Under the pieces are notes generated by a model. That model made no database searches and was not told the DNA's origin. It saw only the letters and a program-made list of their open reading frames with translations. 36,085 nucleotides of DNA from Candidatus Acetothermia bacterium (lineage in GTDB: Bacteria; Bipolaricaulota; Bipolaricaulia; RBG-16-55-9; DRXL01): contig JACOSB010000077.1 of NCBI GenBank assembly GCA_016179105.1, positions 1 through 36,085 on the forward strand. The letters are read 5' to 3'. The stretch's first letter is position 1. The number at the start of each line of letters is the position of its first letter. The translations under genes and the position numbers were made by a program. Shown piece after piece: positions 6,909 to 15,414 of this stretch.

Positions 6909-7196
6909 GTGGGGCAAACCAAGCACACAGGCCGGAGGATTTATCTTTTCATTCCCAAGGAAGGTCTGCCCCATCTCTTGGCTCATTTTCTGGATAAAGG
7001 CCCATTCGAGAAGATGCCGTATGAAAGAGAGCTTTACACCAGTTGGGTGGAGATGCGAGCGAGCTTGCAAGAGCTTTTAGGCAATTGCTCTCGCGTGGCG
7101 ATGGAATACTCGCCCGGCGCTACGCTCCATGCGCTCGGGAAGCGCGGGCCAATGGTGACGACTCCTATTCAAGACGAGATCATTACACTGGGGTGA
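6909..7196 (+). pseudogene. Relic of an M24 (Xaa-Pro peptidase-like) N-terminal domain
   Basis: The 95 residues read as coding sequence: TGRRIYLFIPKEGLPHLLAH, then a YTSWVEMRASLQELL helix and RVAMEYSPGATLHALGKRG. This resembles the creatinase-type N-domain of M24 aminopeptidase-like proteins (RRxFYLIPxxGxP ... RVAMEYSP). The segment that should precede it and the whole metal-binding pita-bread catalytic domain are missing. The frame is closed by a TGA about 20 nt before the GTG start and stops 9 nt before pyrE. I infer a decayed, truncated gene; a short functional protein co-transcribed with pyrE cannot be excluded. Confidence 0.5.
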
Positions 7197-7204
7197 AAGA
7201 GTTT

Positions 7205-7870
7205 ATGATTCGGGAGCTTGTTGAAGGTTTATTGGAAACCCAGTCCGTCAGCGTCAATATCGAGAAACCGTTCCAACTTTCGTCGGGACGGCTCTCTCCC
7301 GTCTATGTCGACTGTCGGCGTCTCATCTCTTTTCCGGCGCTACGCAAAGTAATCGTTCGAGAGTTTGAGAAGATCGCGCGCGAGCAGATCGGCTTAGAAA
7401 AAATTGATGTGGTCGCCGGCGGAGAGACGGCGGGCATTCCGTATGCGGCCTTTCTGGCTCTCGTCCTCGATAAGCCGATGGTCTATGTGCGCAGCGAGCC
7501 CAAGGGCTATGGTCGTGGAAAGCAAGTGGAAGGTGTGATGTCAGCGAGAGCCAACGTCATTTTGGTCGAAGACCTGATCACGGACGGCGGCAACAAGCTG
7601 AATTTTAAGAAAGGCATCGAGCAAGCCAGCGCAGCGCTAAAAGATTGTCTCTGTGTCTTCGAGTATTTTTCGGCGCAGGCGGGGCTTCGCAAGGGCCGGG
7701 ACTTGTTGGCACAACACGAGGTCAGGCTCTTTAGTCTGGCGAATTGGGACGATCTGCTGAGTGTTGGAATCGAGGCGAAGTATTTTTCACAACAAGCTGT
7801 TCCTGAAGTACTGAATTTCTTAAAGGACCCCGAGGGCTGGAGCGAGCGCAGAAAGACTCAACGGTCATAG
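7205..7870 (+). CDS. pyrE: Orotate phosphoribosyltransferase
   Basis: Transfers the phosphoribosyl group of PRPP to orotate to make OMP, the fifth step of pyrimidine synthesis. The 221-residue protein has the PRPP-binding motif VILVEDLITDGGNK, preceded by VAGGETAGIPYA and the YVRSEPKGYGRGK lysine-rich flexible loop. The ATG at 7205 is chosen from family N-termini; a GTG at 7193 is possible and a GGGGTGA motif lies 8 nt before the ATG. Its 3' end overlaps the end of the convergent DUF599 gene by 13 nt. The upstream M24 relic may share its transcript. No orotidylate decarboxylase is nearby. Confidence 0.92.
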   Translation: MIRELVEGLLETQSVSVNIEKPFQLSSGRLSPVYVDCRRLISFPALRKVIVREFEKIAREQIGLEKIDVVAGGETAGIPYAAFLALVLDKPMVYVRSEPKGYGRGKQVEGVMSARANVILVEDLITDGGNKLNFKKGIEQASAALKDCLCVFEYFSAQAGLRKGRDLLAQHEVRLFSLANWDDLLSVGIEAKYFSQQAVPEVLNFLKDPEGWSERRKTQRS

Positions 7871-8493
7871 AACGCAACCCACAGGGTCACAAAGACCGTA
7901 ATCGCGACAAAAGCCCACACGTTGAGCAGCCAGATTCCAGCGACCGCGCTGTACAAAAAAGCCCGCCGGCCGAGCGTATAGGCATCGCTGCCCCGCATGA
8001 AGAGCTCCGTAAGAAACTGAGCCGGCTCCGTCTCTTCTATCTCGCGCAATTTCTCCGGCCGCGCGCTCACCAGAAACGTCAACAAATTGTAGTGTCTTAA
8101 CGAGTTCAGAAAACTGAAAAAAGAGATTCCCAGGGTCGCGATAATGAGCAAGACAGCCAGATCTGTCCGCTTGAACGTTGCTTTAATATTCACCGTAATA
8201 TCTTGGATGGACTCGACCACACCCGTGAAGGACATCAAGGCTCCGAGCAAGATCACGCTCGCTCCAGCGAGAAAGTTGACCGCCATGAGCGCGTTGCGTG
8301 CTTGGTGGACGACCAGCAAAGGGTCCTGTCGCTGCAAGATGTCTTCAAAGCTGCTTTGGATAGCCTGACGTAGGCGTCCTTTGCGCGTGCGGTTGGGGAA
8401 TCGCCGCGAGAGATAAAAATAAATCGTATGATAGCCATAGAAGCAAAGCAAGAAAACACCCAGCGCCAGCCAATCTTCTTCACGCAGTTTCAT
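7858..8493 (-). CDS. DUF599 family membrane protein
   Basis: The 211-residue integral membrane protein has about four transmembrane segments (residues 9-28, 68-92, 113-131 and about 183-206) and the DUF599 pattern: W at position 8, a YHTIYFYLSRR segment after TM1, the QARNALMAVNFLAG motif in TM2 and a SLRHYNLLTFLV stretch after TM3. Function of the family is unknown. It overlaps pyrE tail to tail by 13 nt. Its ATG is only 6 nt after a TATAAA box that sits in the spacer and end of the upstream MFS gene, so it likely has its own promoter and a leaderless transcript. Confidence 0.8.
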   Translation of the reverse strand: MKLREEDWLALGVFLLCFYGYHTIYFYLSRRFPNRTRKGRLRQAIQSSFEDILQRQDPLLVVHQARNALMAVNFLAGASVILLGALMSFTGVVESIQDITVNIKATFKRTDLAVLLIIATLGISFFSFLNSLRHYNLLTFLVSARPEKLREIEETEPAQFLTELFMRGSDAYTLGRRAFLYSAVAGIWLLNVWAFVAITVFVTLWVAFYDR

Positions 8494-8499
8494 ACAGCG

Positions 8500-8529
8500 T
8501 TTATATCACTTCTGGGCGGCTTTTGGCAA
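8500..8529 (-). promoter_or_regulatory. Promoter for the DUF599 gene
   Basis: Minus strand TTGCCA (8524-8529), 18 nt, TATAAA (8500-8505). The -35 lies within the last codons of the upstream MFS gene. Initiation is predicted at or next to the ATG (8493). Confidence 0.6.
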
Positions 8530-9843
8530 GGAGATTTTTTTCTTGGACCACCCGAACAAGATGACGAGTGAGATCGCGCACATCCCTGCCGCAAGAAGAA
8601 AATCAACCGTGTAGCTGAAGTCGGCGATATACCCGCCGATGAGCGCGCCGAGGATGTTGCCCCCGCCGGAAAGCGCATTGTACGTGCCGAGGGCTTGTCC
8701 CCGCTGTTCGACGGGCGCGCGCTTCGAGATAATAGAAACGGCGCACACGTTGATGAAAGCCCAACTCACGCCGGTCAGCAAGAAGAAGAAAGCGATGCTC
8801 ACGAAAGCCGCCCAATGATGTCCCTCCAAATAAATAAGTAGTGGAGCTAACGCAAAGATCACAACACGCACGCTAAGAAAAATTCGCTGTAAATAGCGAC
8901 TCCCATAACGTTGGGCAAAGCGTCCGGCCCACGAGTTGGTGAACGCACTCGTGCCGGAGTGAATCACGAAGAGCGCAAAAATTTCGGAGCCATTGAGCCC
9001 CAACGCATTCTTAAAGAAGAGCGGCAGCGGGACGAACATCGCCGAGAATCCCACAAAAAAGCAGATCACGGCAATGAAGTAAACGCGCAAGACTCGGCCA
9101 AAGCCTTCGCGATTGCGAAAGGCTTCGATCAATTTTCCGGGATTGGAGACGATATGAAAGAGTTCTTGAGGCGCAAATTTGAAGCGCTCCCACAAGTTTC
9201 CGACGGCGATCGCTACGCTCTCAAACCGACGCTGCTCTAATTTGACAGGGCTCTCGTGTAGCCAAGCGGCGGCCCAGAATGCGCCGAGCAAAGCCAGCAC
9301 GCTGAGCACGCCGAAGAGAATTCTCATGCTCATGTTCAGTTCCGTTTGTGCGTGAAGTTGCTGAGTGATGAATTGCATCCAGAGCGAGCCGAGCAAGAGC
9401 CCAGCGACCCAGCCGAGGCCGCCAAAACGATTGAAGCGCCCGATGCGCGCATCCCATCTTTCTTTATTGAGTCCCTCGATGGCGATGAGCGTTGCCACAG
9501 CCGCGCTCGCGAGCCAAGTCACGTTGATGAGCGCGTTGGCGAGCACCATCTGCCAGAGCCCTTGCGTCAGTGACATGAGCGCTAAGCCAATTGCGACACC
9601 GAACATGCCGATCAGAACGAAGATTTTTCGACGCTTCCATTTGTCCGAGATGCGCCCCCACCAGATGCTGGCGGGGACTCCCGCTAGGCTCGCTAAGCCC
9701 GTGACTAAGCCGACGTCGCTGTTTGTGCCGCCGAACACTTGAGCTACAAAGAGCGGGATGAGCAATGAAGAACCGCCCTGAGCCACGTTGGCCAAGACAA
9801 ACGCAAAAAAATATCGGTCGGAGCTGTTCCACGCACGCCGCAT
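8506..9843 (-). CDS. MFS transporter
   Basis: A 445-residue Major Facilitator Superfamily permease with 12 predicted transmembrane segments in two halves. The loop between TM2 and TM3 has motif A (GRISDKWKRRK), and the second half has a weaker counterpart (GRFAQRYGSR). The middle loop (about 200-235) is amphipathic and helical. The pattern fits drug/proton antiporter-like or nutrient exporters; no substrate can be assigned. A TATAAT at 9859-9864 (minus) lies 15 nt before the ATG, and no strong Shine-Dalgarno is seen. DUF599 follows after 12 nt but has its own promoter. Confidence 0.85.
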   Translation of the reverse strand: MRRAWNSSDRYFFAFVLANVAQGGSSLLIPLFVAQVFGGTNSDVGLVTGLASLAGVPASIWWGRISDKWKRRKIFVLIGMFGVAIGLALMSLTQGLWQMVLANALINVTWLASAAVATLIAIEGLNKERWDARIGRFNRFGGLGWVAGLLLGSLWMQFITQQLHAQTELNMSMRILFGVLSVLALLGAFWAAAWLHESPVKLEQRRFESVAIAVGNLWERFKFAPQELFHIVSNPGKLIEAFRNREGFGRVLRVYFIAVICFFVGFSAMFVPLPLFFKNALGLNGSEIFALFVIHSGTSAFTNSWAGRFAQRYGSRYLQRIFLSVRVVIFALAPLLIYLEGHHWAAFVSIAFFFLLTGVSWAFINVCAVSIISKRAPVEQRGQALGTYNALSGGGNILGALIGGYIADFSYTVDFLLAAGMCAISLVILFGWSKKKISLPKAAQK

Positions 9844-9858
9844 AAAATTTTCTCAGGG

Positions 9859-9864
9859 ATTATA
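9859..9864 (-). promoter_or_regulatory. -10 box upstream of the MFS transporter
   Basis: A perfect TATAAT on the minus strand, 15 nt before the ATG. No good -35 at 16-18 nt. The predicted leader is about 8-9 nt. Confidence 0.45.
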
Positions 9865-9938
9865 GCGACGGAAAATCTACCGGACCACAAAGACAATGAA
9901 TAATGAATGTAGAAGCGACTTACCCGATCTCTCTTACT

Positions 9939-10901
9939 TCAGAAGCACTGTCGGACCCTGGGGAAGAACGCTAATACTTTGCGGTACCGATCGAGCGCCG
10001 GCTGGTTCTGTATATTTTTCAGCAACCGCGAGCCACTGCCGAGCGCGGCCAAATAGATTCGATAGACTAATTGGGAGTCTTTATAGCGTTGGCTGAGATA
10101 GCCCATCACGCGCTCTGCATTCTTGACATCGTCACGATAGAGATAGTAGCGCACGACGGTGCTCAGGTCTTTGGCTGGATCGCCAAATCCATACTTTTCT
10201 AAATCAAACGCCAGATATTTTTCACCCAGCAAGACATGCTTGGGGGAGATGTCGCCAATAATTTTGCTCGCAGCACTCATTTCGGGTTCAGGTAGTCTGA
10301 TGCTCTCAAACGCGGTAAACGCTTGCTCTTGGCGTAAACGCCGCCAGCTAAAGGGCGCTTGATACGCTGCAAAACTATCGTGGTAATTTTGAGCAATTTC
10401 GTGATAGGCTTTGATATTATCTTCGTTCATGCGTGCGATGGCAAGGCGTAAATCGTCGGGCATCGACTGCCGGTGTCGCGTAATCAAGCGATCCCATTTC
10501 CCGAATATTTGGTCCCATTGGGCTGGCTGAAAATCATAATCAGGGAAAGCGCTAGGAATAAATCGCTGCCTGAGCAATAAGAGTTCAATATTTTTCGATA
10601 CCAGATGTCCCCGGCCTACAAGGGTAACTTCGGCGAAAAGATCGGGATTCTCACGATAAGCTTCCAAATAGTTTTTGGCAATCGAATCGAAATCCCGCGG
10701 TAGCCCGGAGAGATAGACTTTGAGCACGGATGAAGATTGATCACTGAAAACGAAGCTCTTTGGCCCACTATAAACCCACTCTAGGGAAGGAACACTGAGC
10801 CGACTATCCAAACCAAACTGTAAATCCTCCGTCGTGATCACTTTGTGTAATTTCCTTGACAAGTGCTCAGCGAGCATTTGCAAAAATTTTTCTTGGATCA
10901 T
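9939..10901 (-). CDS. APH/choline-kinase-fold protein with variant catalytic motif
   Basis: The 320-residue protein resembles aminoglycoside phosphotransferase-like kinases. The C-terminal half has GDISPKHVLLGEKYLAFDLE followed by YGFGDPAKDLS, which matches the Brenner motif (HGDLHPxNxLL) and the metal-binding DFE plus GxGDPxxDL segments. The usual His before GD is replaced by Ile (IIGD), and Asn of the P-x-N position by His (PKHVLL), while both Asp are kept. The N-terminal lobe (residues 30-110) shows LEWVYSGPKSFVFSD and VLKVYLSGLP, likely the glycine loop and ATP-binding Lys. No substrate is evident. The gene is divergent from hsp20 and has a TAAGAT box 8 nt before the ATG. Confidence 0.65.
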   Translation of the reverse strand: MIQEKFLQMLAEHLSRKLHKVITTEDLQFGLDSRLSVPSLEWVYSGPKSFVFSDQSSSVLKVYLSGLPRDFDSIAKNYLEAYRENPDLFAEVTLVGRGHLVSKNIELLLLRQRFIPSAFPDYDFQPAQWDQIFGKWDRLITRHRQSMPDDLRLAIARMNEDNIKAYHEIAQNYHDSFAAYQAPFSWRRLRQEQAFTAFESIRLPEPEMSAASKIIGDISPKHVLLGEKYLAFDLEKYGFGDPAKDLSTVVRYYLYRDDVKNAERVMGYLSQRYKDSQLVYRIYLAALGSGSRLLKNIQNQPALDRYRKVLAFFPRVRQCF

Positions 10902-10909
10902 CGTTTTAC

Positions 10910-10939
10910 ATCTTAATGGCTCAGGTTCTGATAAACCAA
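10910..10939 (-). promoter_or_regulatory. Promoter for the APH-like gene
   Basis: Minus strand TTGGTT (10934-10939), 18 nt, TAAGAT (10910-10915). The ATG at 10901 is 8 nt after the -10, so the transcript is nearly leaderless. Confidence 0.55.
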
Positions 10940-10972
10940 GAAAACGTTCTTCGCTCCACCTACAAAACCTGC

Positions 10973-11001
10973 TTGACAGGCTTGAGAAGGGAGCCTACAA
11001 T
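10973..11001 (+). promoter_or_regulatory. Strong sigma70-like promoter of the hsp20-lon operon
   Basis: TTGACA (10973-10978), exactly 17 nt, TACAAT (10996-11001). The predicted start near 11008 leaves about 8 nt before the ATG at 11016, with no Shine-Dalgarno. I see no CIRCE or other heat-shock operator. Confidence 0.8.
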
Positions 11002-11015
11002 TAGACCAAATACCT

Positions 11016-11396
11016 ATGCGCAGAATTAGAACCGAACTCCAAGATTTGCAACTGCAACAATTGCTCAGCCATGTAGCCCTGCACGGCACCGGCGAGGGCG
11101 AGTGGCAACCGCCGACCGATGTGTACGAAACAGAAACTGAATTTATTGTCCACATGGAAATTCCTGGGATGAAACGGGAAGAGATTCAAATCCATTTCGC
11201 ACAACCGTCGCTCGCGATCTGGGGCGAGCGGCGGAGCGAAGAGCCGTGCTCCAATGCCAAGATGCAGTATATTCAGATGGAAGTCAATTATGGCCGCTTC
11301 CGTCGCGAAATTACTTTCTTTAAACCCGTTAAGCCCGAGGGTTTACAGGCCCGCTATGCCAATGGCTTTCTCAAGGTGGTGTTGCCGAAACTATGA
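11016..11396 (+). CDS. Hsp20/alpha-crystallin family small heat shock protein
   Basis: An ATP-independent cytosolic holdase. The 126 residues contain the alpha-crystallin domain from about 35: WQPPTDVYETETEFIVHMEI, PGMKREEIQI, LAIWGERR, then YGRFRREITFFKPV and a final NGFLKVVLPKL. The N-terminal arm is short (about 30 residues) and the C-terminus ends right after the domain, lacking the IxI oligomerisation tail, so large oligomers may be less stable. It overlaps lon by 4 nt (ATGA), a direct chaperone-protease coupling. It has a near-consensus promoter and a very short leader. Confidence 0.9.
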   Translation: MRRIRTELQDLQLQQLLSHVALHGTGEGEWQPPTDVYETETEFIVHMEIPGMKREEIQIHFAQPSLAIWGERRSEEPCSNAKMQYIQMEVNYGRFRREITFFKPVKPEGLQARYANGFLKVVLPKL

Positions 11397-13783
11397 GTTC
11401 CGAAATGGAACAGAACCAGCTGACCATTCCTGAAGCGCAACTGGTCGAAGTGAAGCGTGAGGATTTTCCCGCAGAACTTCCCATCTTGCCCTTAAAAAAC
11501 ACTGTGATCTTCCCCTTCACGCTGACGCCGCTGACCGTCGGCCGCCCCGGTTCGATAAAACTCGTCGATGACGTGACGGCCGGCAATAAGCTCTTGGGCG
11601 TGATCACTCAGCGCGATCCGAGCTTGGAGCAACCCGGTCCTGACGATCTGTATCAGTACGGAACGATCTGCAAAATTCTTCGCATGATTCGTTACCCCAA
11701 GAACACAATCATGATGCTGGTCCAGGGGCTTGCGCGTTTTCAGATCACACAGTTCACGAAAACAGCGCCCTACTTGATCGCCAAGATCGCTCCTTTAGAG
11801 TCTCTCGTCGAACGAGACATCGAGCTAGAAGCCTTAGTCAAAGGCGTGAACGGCCAGTTCCAAAGAGTCTTATCGATGATGGTCAACCCGCCCACCGAAG
11901 CTCAGACCCAAGTGATGAACATCGATGACCCGGGGCAGCTTGCCGATCTCATCATCAGTCATCTCGATGTCGAAGTTGACGCCAAGCAACAGGCGTTGGA
12001 AACGCTTAATGTCAAAGAACGCCTGGGCTTCGTCTTGCGCTTGCTGGAAGAAGAAATAGAGATCTTGGAAGTCGGTTCGCGCATCCATACGCGGGTCAAG
12101 GACGAGATCGAAAAGTCGATGCGCGAGCGCTATTTGCGCGAGCAGATGGAAGCGATCAAGAAAGAGTTAGGCGAAGTCGAAGGCCCTGAGATCGAAGAGC
12201 TCCGCAAGCGCATCAAACGCGCCAAAATGCCTAAGGAAGTCGAAAAGGAAGCATGGCGCGAGTTGGAGCGCTTGGCTCAAATTCACCCCAGCTCGGCCGA
12301 ATACACGGTCGCACGAACGTATTTGGATTGGCTGGCTGAACTGCCCTGGTCCAAACAAACGAGGGACAACTTAGAGCTGAAGCGTGGCCGGACTATTCTC
12401 GATGAAGATCACTATAACTTGCAGAAAATCAAGGAGCGCATCTTAGAATATCTTGCGGTCCTCAAGCTCAAGCGAGATATGAAGGGTCCCATCTTGTGTT
12501 TTGTCGGCCCACCGGGCGTAGGGAAGACGTCTCTGGGACGCTCCATTGCACGCGCACTGGGTCGAAAATTCGTGAGAATGTCGCTCGGAGGCATGCGCGA
12601 CGAGGCCGAAATCCGCGGGCACCGTCGCACCTACGTCGGCGCTCTTCCCGGCAGAATTATCCAGGGATTACGCCGCGCTAGTTCGAGAAACCCTGTTTAT
12701 ATGCTCGACGAAATCGACAAGCTCGGCGCGGATTTTAGGGGCGATCCATCCTCAGCTTTACTCGAGGTGCTCGACCCCGAACAGAACAGCACTTTCAGCG
12801 ATCACTATCTAGACGTGGCGTTCGACTTGTCCAAAGTGATCTTTCTGACGACGGCCAACGTGCTCCACACGATCCCGGCTCCGTTGCTCGACCGCATGGA
12901 AGTCCTAGAAATTCCGGGTTACTCCGAAGAAGAAAAACTGCAGATCGCCATCAAATATCTGATTCCAAAACAGATTCGCGAGAACGGCCTAAAATCACAA
13001 CAGATCGAGTTCAGCGAAGAAGCTATCAAGAAAATCATACGAGAGTACACGGATGAAGCGGGTGTGAGAAATTTAGAGCGCGAGATTGGCGCGGTCTGCC
13101 GCAAGATCGCCGCGCGGATCGTTGAAGACAGGCATTCGAAGCGACTCATCACCCTCGAAGAGATTCAGACACTCTTGGGGCCGATTAAATACTTCTCGCA
13201 GCTCTCCGAGCGTTTGGACAAGTCCGGCGTTGCGATCGGGCTCGTCTGGACGGCTACCGGGGGTGACATCATCTTCATCGAAGTAACCCGTATGAAAGGC
13301 AAGGGCAATCTCATGCTCACCGGGCAACTCGGCGAAGTGATGAAAGAGTCCGCCCAGGCCGCGCTCAGCTATATCCGGTCCAATGGCGAAAAGCTGGGCA
13401 TCGACTTAGGGTCATTCGGAGATTGGGACATACACATTCACGTGCCGGAGGGCGGCATTCCCAAGGACGGCCCCTCGGCCGGCGTCACCCTGGTGACCGC
13501 CTTGGCTTCGCTCTTGACGGACACCCCCGTGCGCGCTGATTTAGCCATGACCGGGGAAGTGACCCTTCGCGGGAAAGTCTTGCCCGTCGGCGGAATCCGC
13601 GAAAAAGTCTTAGGGGCGCATCGCGCGGGCATCAAGACCGTGATATTGCCCAAGCGCAACGAAAAAGATCTCTTAGAAATAACGCAAAACGTGAAAGACC
13701 AAATGCACTTTGAGTTCGTCGATGAGATCGATGAGGTGCTCGCCTTCGCGCTGCCCGCCTATGTCACCGCCCGTGCCCGCTAG
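11393..13783 (+). CDS. lon: ATP-dependent Lon protease (LonA)
   Basis: The 796-residue homo-oligomeric AAA+ serine protease degrades misfolded and regulatory proteins in the cytosol. Domains in order are an N-terminal LAN/substrate domain (about 28-220), a coiled-coil region (about 230-300), the AAA+ module with Walker A GPPGVGKT (372-379) and Walker B YMLDEIDK (436-443), and the protease domain with catalytic Ser695 in PKDGPSAG and Lys738 in GGIREKVL. All key residues are intact and length is normal. The start is the ATG overlapping the hsp20 stop, which implies translational coupling. Its end overlaps the start of the next gene by 23 nt. Confidence 0.97.
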   Translation: MSSEMEQNQLTIPEAQLVEVKREDFPAELPILPLKNTVIFPFTLTPLTVGRPGSIKLVDDVTAGNKLLGVITQRDPSLEQPGPDDLYQYGTICKILRMIRYPKNTIMMLVQGLARFQITQFTKTAPYLIAKIAPLESLVERDIELEALVKGVNGQFQRVLSMMVNPPTEAQTQVMNIDDPGQLADLIISHLDVEVDAKQQALETLNVKERLGFVLRLLEEEIEILEVGSRIHTRVKDEIEKSMRERYLREQMEAIKKELGEVEGPEIEELRKRIKRAKMPKEVEKEAWRELERLAQIHPSSAEYTVARTYLDWLAELPWSKQTRDNLELKRGRTILDEDHYNLQKIKERILEYLAVLKLKRDMKGPILCFVGPPGVGKTSLGRSIARALGRKFVRMSLGGMRDEAEIRGHRRTYVGALPGRIIQGLRRASSRNPVYMLDEIDKLGADFRGDPSSALLEVLDPEQNSTFSDHYLDVAFDLSKVIFLTTANVLHTIPAPLLDRMEVLEIPGYSEEEKLQIAIKYLIPKQIRENGLKSQQIEFSEEAIKKIIREYTDEAGVRNLEREIGAVCRKIAARIVEDRHSKRLITLEEIQTLLGPIKYFSQLSERLDKSGVAIGLVWTATGGDIIFIEVTRMKGKGNLMLTGQLGEVMKESAQAALSYIRSNGEKLGIDLGSFGDWDIHIHVPEGGIPKDGPSAGVTLVTALASLLTDTPVRADLAMTGEVTLRGKVLPVGGIREKVLGAHRAGIKTVILPKRNEKDLLEITQNVKDQMHFEFVDEIDEVLAFALPAYVTARAR

Positions 13784-15017
13784 AGCGCTGGAAAAAACCG
13801 TTCTCATTCTCGCTCCTCACCCCGACGACGAAGTCTTAGCCGCGGGCGGAGCTATTCAGCAACATCTTGCGCAGGGTGATACGGTACACGTCGCGTTGAT
13901 CACGAGCGGAGATGGCCAGCGCTTGGGGGTCTTGTCTCAAAGGAAATTCCTCGACCTGGGGGAGCGGCGATTCGCAGAGTCACTCGGAGCCTTAAATTTT
14001 CTCGGACTTAAAAGTCATCATGTTTATCGACTGGGTTACCCGGATCGCGGTTTAGCAAAGCTCTGGACAGATCACTGGGATAGCTCACACCCGTTTCGAT
14101 CGCGATACACCAAGCTTGATCGCGTGCCCTACGCGAACGCGCTCTCGCCCGGAGCTCCTTATTGTGGGCAGTCCCTCGTGCAAGATTTTGAGAAATTATT
14201 CCAAACACTGAGGCCCGACCGAATCTATCTGCCCCATCCCAATGACCTCCACAGCGACCACTGGGCGACTCATGCGTTCGCTCTCTATGCGCTTGAACAA
14301 CTTAGAGAATCAACTCATGTATCTCAGCAGCCGGACGACGAAAACTTGTTTGCTTATCTGATTCACTACAATTACTGGCCTCTGCCGGGAGGGAAAAATC
14401 TTCATCGCGCTCTGACTCCTCCGCGATCTATGAAAACACTAGACACAGCATGGTTGACGGCCGACCTAAAGCGCGTCGAAGTAGAGCGGAAATATAGAGC
14501 CATTCAATTCTATAAGACTCAGATGAAGTTGATCGACGATCACTTAGTAAACTTCGCCCGTCGCAACGAGTTATTCGGTCGCGTGCCCACTCTTCATTTG
14601 GCTCATGACTCTACACAGCCGCTCGTCTATTCGGAGGTTCCGCCACACAGCGTCTGGTCACGGTTACGGCAGTACAACGAGATAAGAGAGATTGGCTGGC
14701 ATGGCGGAGACAAACGACTCGTCTGCGAAGTGCAGTTTTTCAACACGCTCCGTTCTCAGAGTGAAGTGCGCCTGCATATTAAGCCCATCAGAAAAAAACT
14801 TCAGAATGTTTTGGTCTCTTTGCGCAAAGGCCGACTTTATCTGAACGGTCAGTTGACAGACGATCGTTTCTGTTTCACTGGCTATGCGCGATCTCTCACC
14901 TTACAGGTACCCTTAGAAATACTGGGAAATGCTCGAAAAATTTTACTGGGGATCGAAATCCATCGCTCCAAAAAATTAGTAGGAAGATCCGCGTATCGCT
15001 TGATCGTACTCGAATAA
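13761..15017 (+). CDS. PIG-L family deacetylase with C-terminal extension
   Basis: A zinc-dependent N-acetylglucosaminyl deacetylase-like protein (LmbE/PIG-L fold). Motifs are LAPHPDDEVLAAGG near the N-terminus (first metal site, HPDDE) and YLPHPNDLHSDHWATH (second metal and catalytic histidines). The family domain ends near residue 270 of 418; the remaining about 140 residues are beta-rich and unassigned, perhaps a substrate or carbohydrate-binding part. The start is taken as ATG 13761 overlapping lon by 23 nt; GTG 13773 is also possible. No Shine-Dalgarno is seen, so translation probably depends on lon. Why a sugar deacetylase is coupled to Hsp20-Lon is not clear. Confidence 0.85.
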   Translation: MSPPVPARALEKTVLILAPHPDDEVLAAGGAIQQHLAQGDTVHVALITSGDGQRLGVLSQRKFLDLGERRFAESLGALNFLGLKSHHVYRLGYPDRGLAKLWTDHWDSSHPFRSRYTKLDRVPYANALSPGAPYCGQSLVQDFEKLFQTLRPDRIYLPHPNDLHSDHWATHAFALYALEQLRESTHVSQQPDDENLFAYLIHYNYWPLPGGKNLHRALTPPRSMKTLDTAWLTADLKRVEVERKYRAIQFYKTQMKLIDDHLVNFARRNELFGRVPTLHLAHDSTQPLVYSEVPPHSVWSRLRQYNEIREIGWHGGDKRLVCEVQFFNTLRSQSEVRLHIKPIRKKLQNVLVSLRKGRLYLNGQLTDDRFCFTGYARSLTLQVPLEILGNARKILLGIEIHRSKKLVGRSAYRLIVLE

Positions 15018-15018
15018 C

Positions 15019-15387
15019 TTAGTTCTCTTCTTCTTTTTCCAAGACTTCGAGCTGAGCTTCATCCAGCCCGAAATAATGACCAATTTCGTGAATGACTGTA
15101 GTGCGAATCTCATCGCGAATCTGATCTTCAGTCTGGCAGACGGATTCGATGTTCTTCTGAAAAATATAGATCACATCTGGCTGTGGTTCGAAATTCCAGA
15201 CCGAGCGCTCCGGGAGCGGCGTGCCCTGATAAAGTCCAAAGAGCAGATCATCGCCGAACTCGGCCTGGATCTCCCGGCTCGGCACGTCTTCGATCGCAAT
15301 CACCACATTCTCCAAGCGCTCTTTTATCAAAGGCGGAAGGCTTTCCACAGCCTGCCAGACAAGTTCTTCAAAGTGCGCCCGATCCAT
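15019..15387 (-). CDS. Metallopeptidase family protein (minimal zincin, PF06262-like)
   Basis: The 122-residue protein is a compact zincin of the DUF1025/PF06262 family. VIHEIGHYFGLDEAQL contains the HExxH zinc motif with a downstream acidic residue. The N-terminal part (FEELVWQAVESLPPLIKERL and NVVIAIEDVP) and LLFGLYQGTPLPER are family hallmarks. A cytosolic location is likely since no signal peptide is seen. GGGAGG lies 6 nt before the ATG at 15387, which decides this start. A TATAAT box at 15415-15420 (minus) lies upstream. It faces the PIG-L gene with a 1-nt gap. Confidence 0.87.
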   Translation of the reverse strand: MDRAHFEELVWQAVESLPPLIKERLENVVIAIEDVPSREIQAEFGDDLLFGLYQGTPLPERSVWNFEPQPDVIYIFQKNIESVCQTEDQIRDEIRTTVIHEIGHYFGLDEAQLEVLEKEEEN

Positions 15388-15414
15388 AAGCATCCTCCCA
15401 GCTCCACTATCTAG

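Noticed and set aside
9939..10901. Antibiotic resistance phosphotransferase
   Set aside because: Only the generic kinase fold is visible, and the catalytic motif is altered; no basis for a drug-resistance call.
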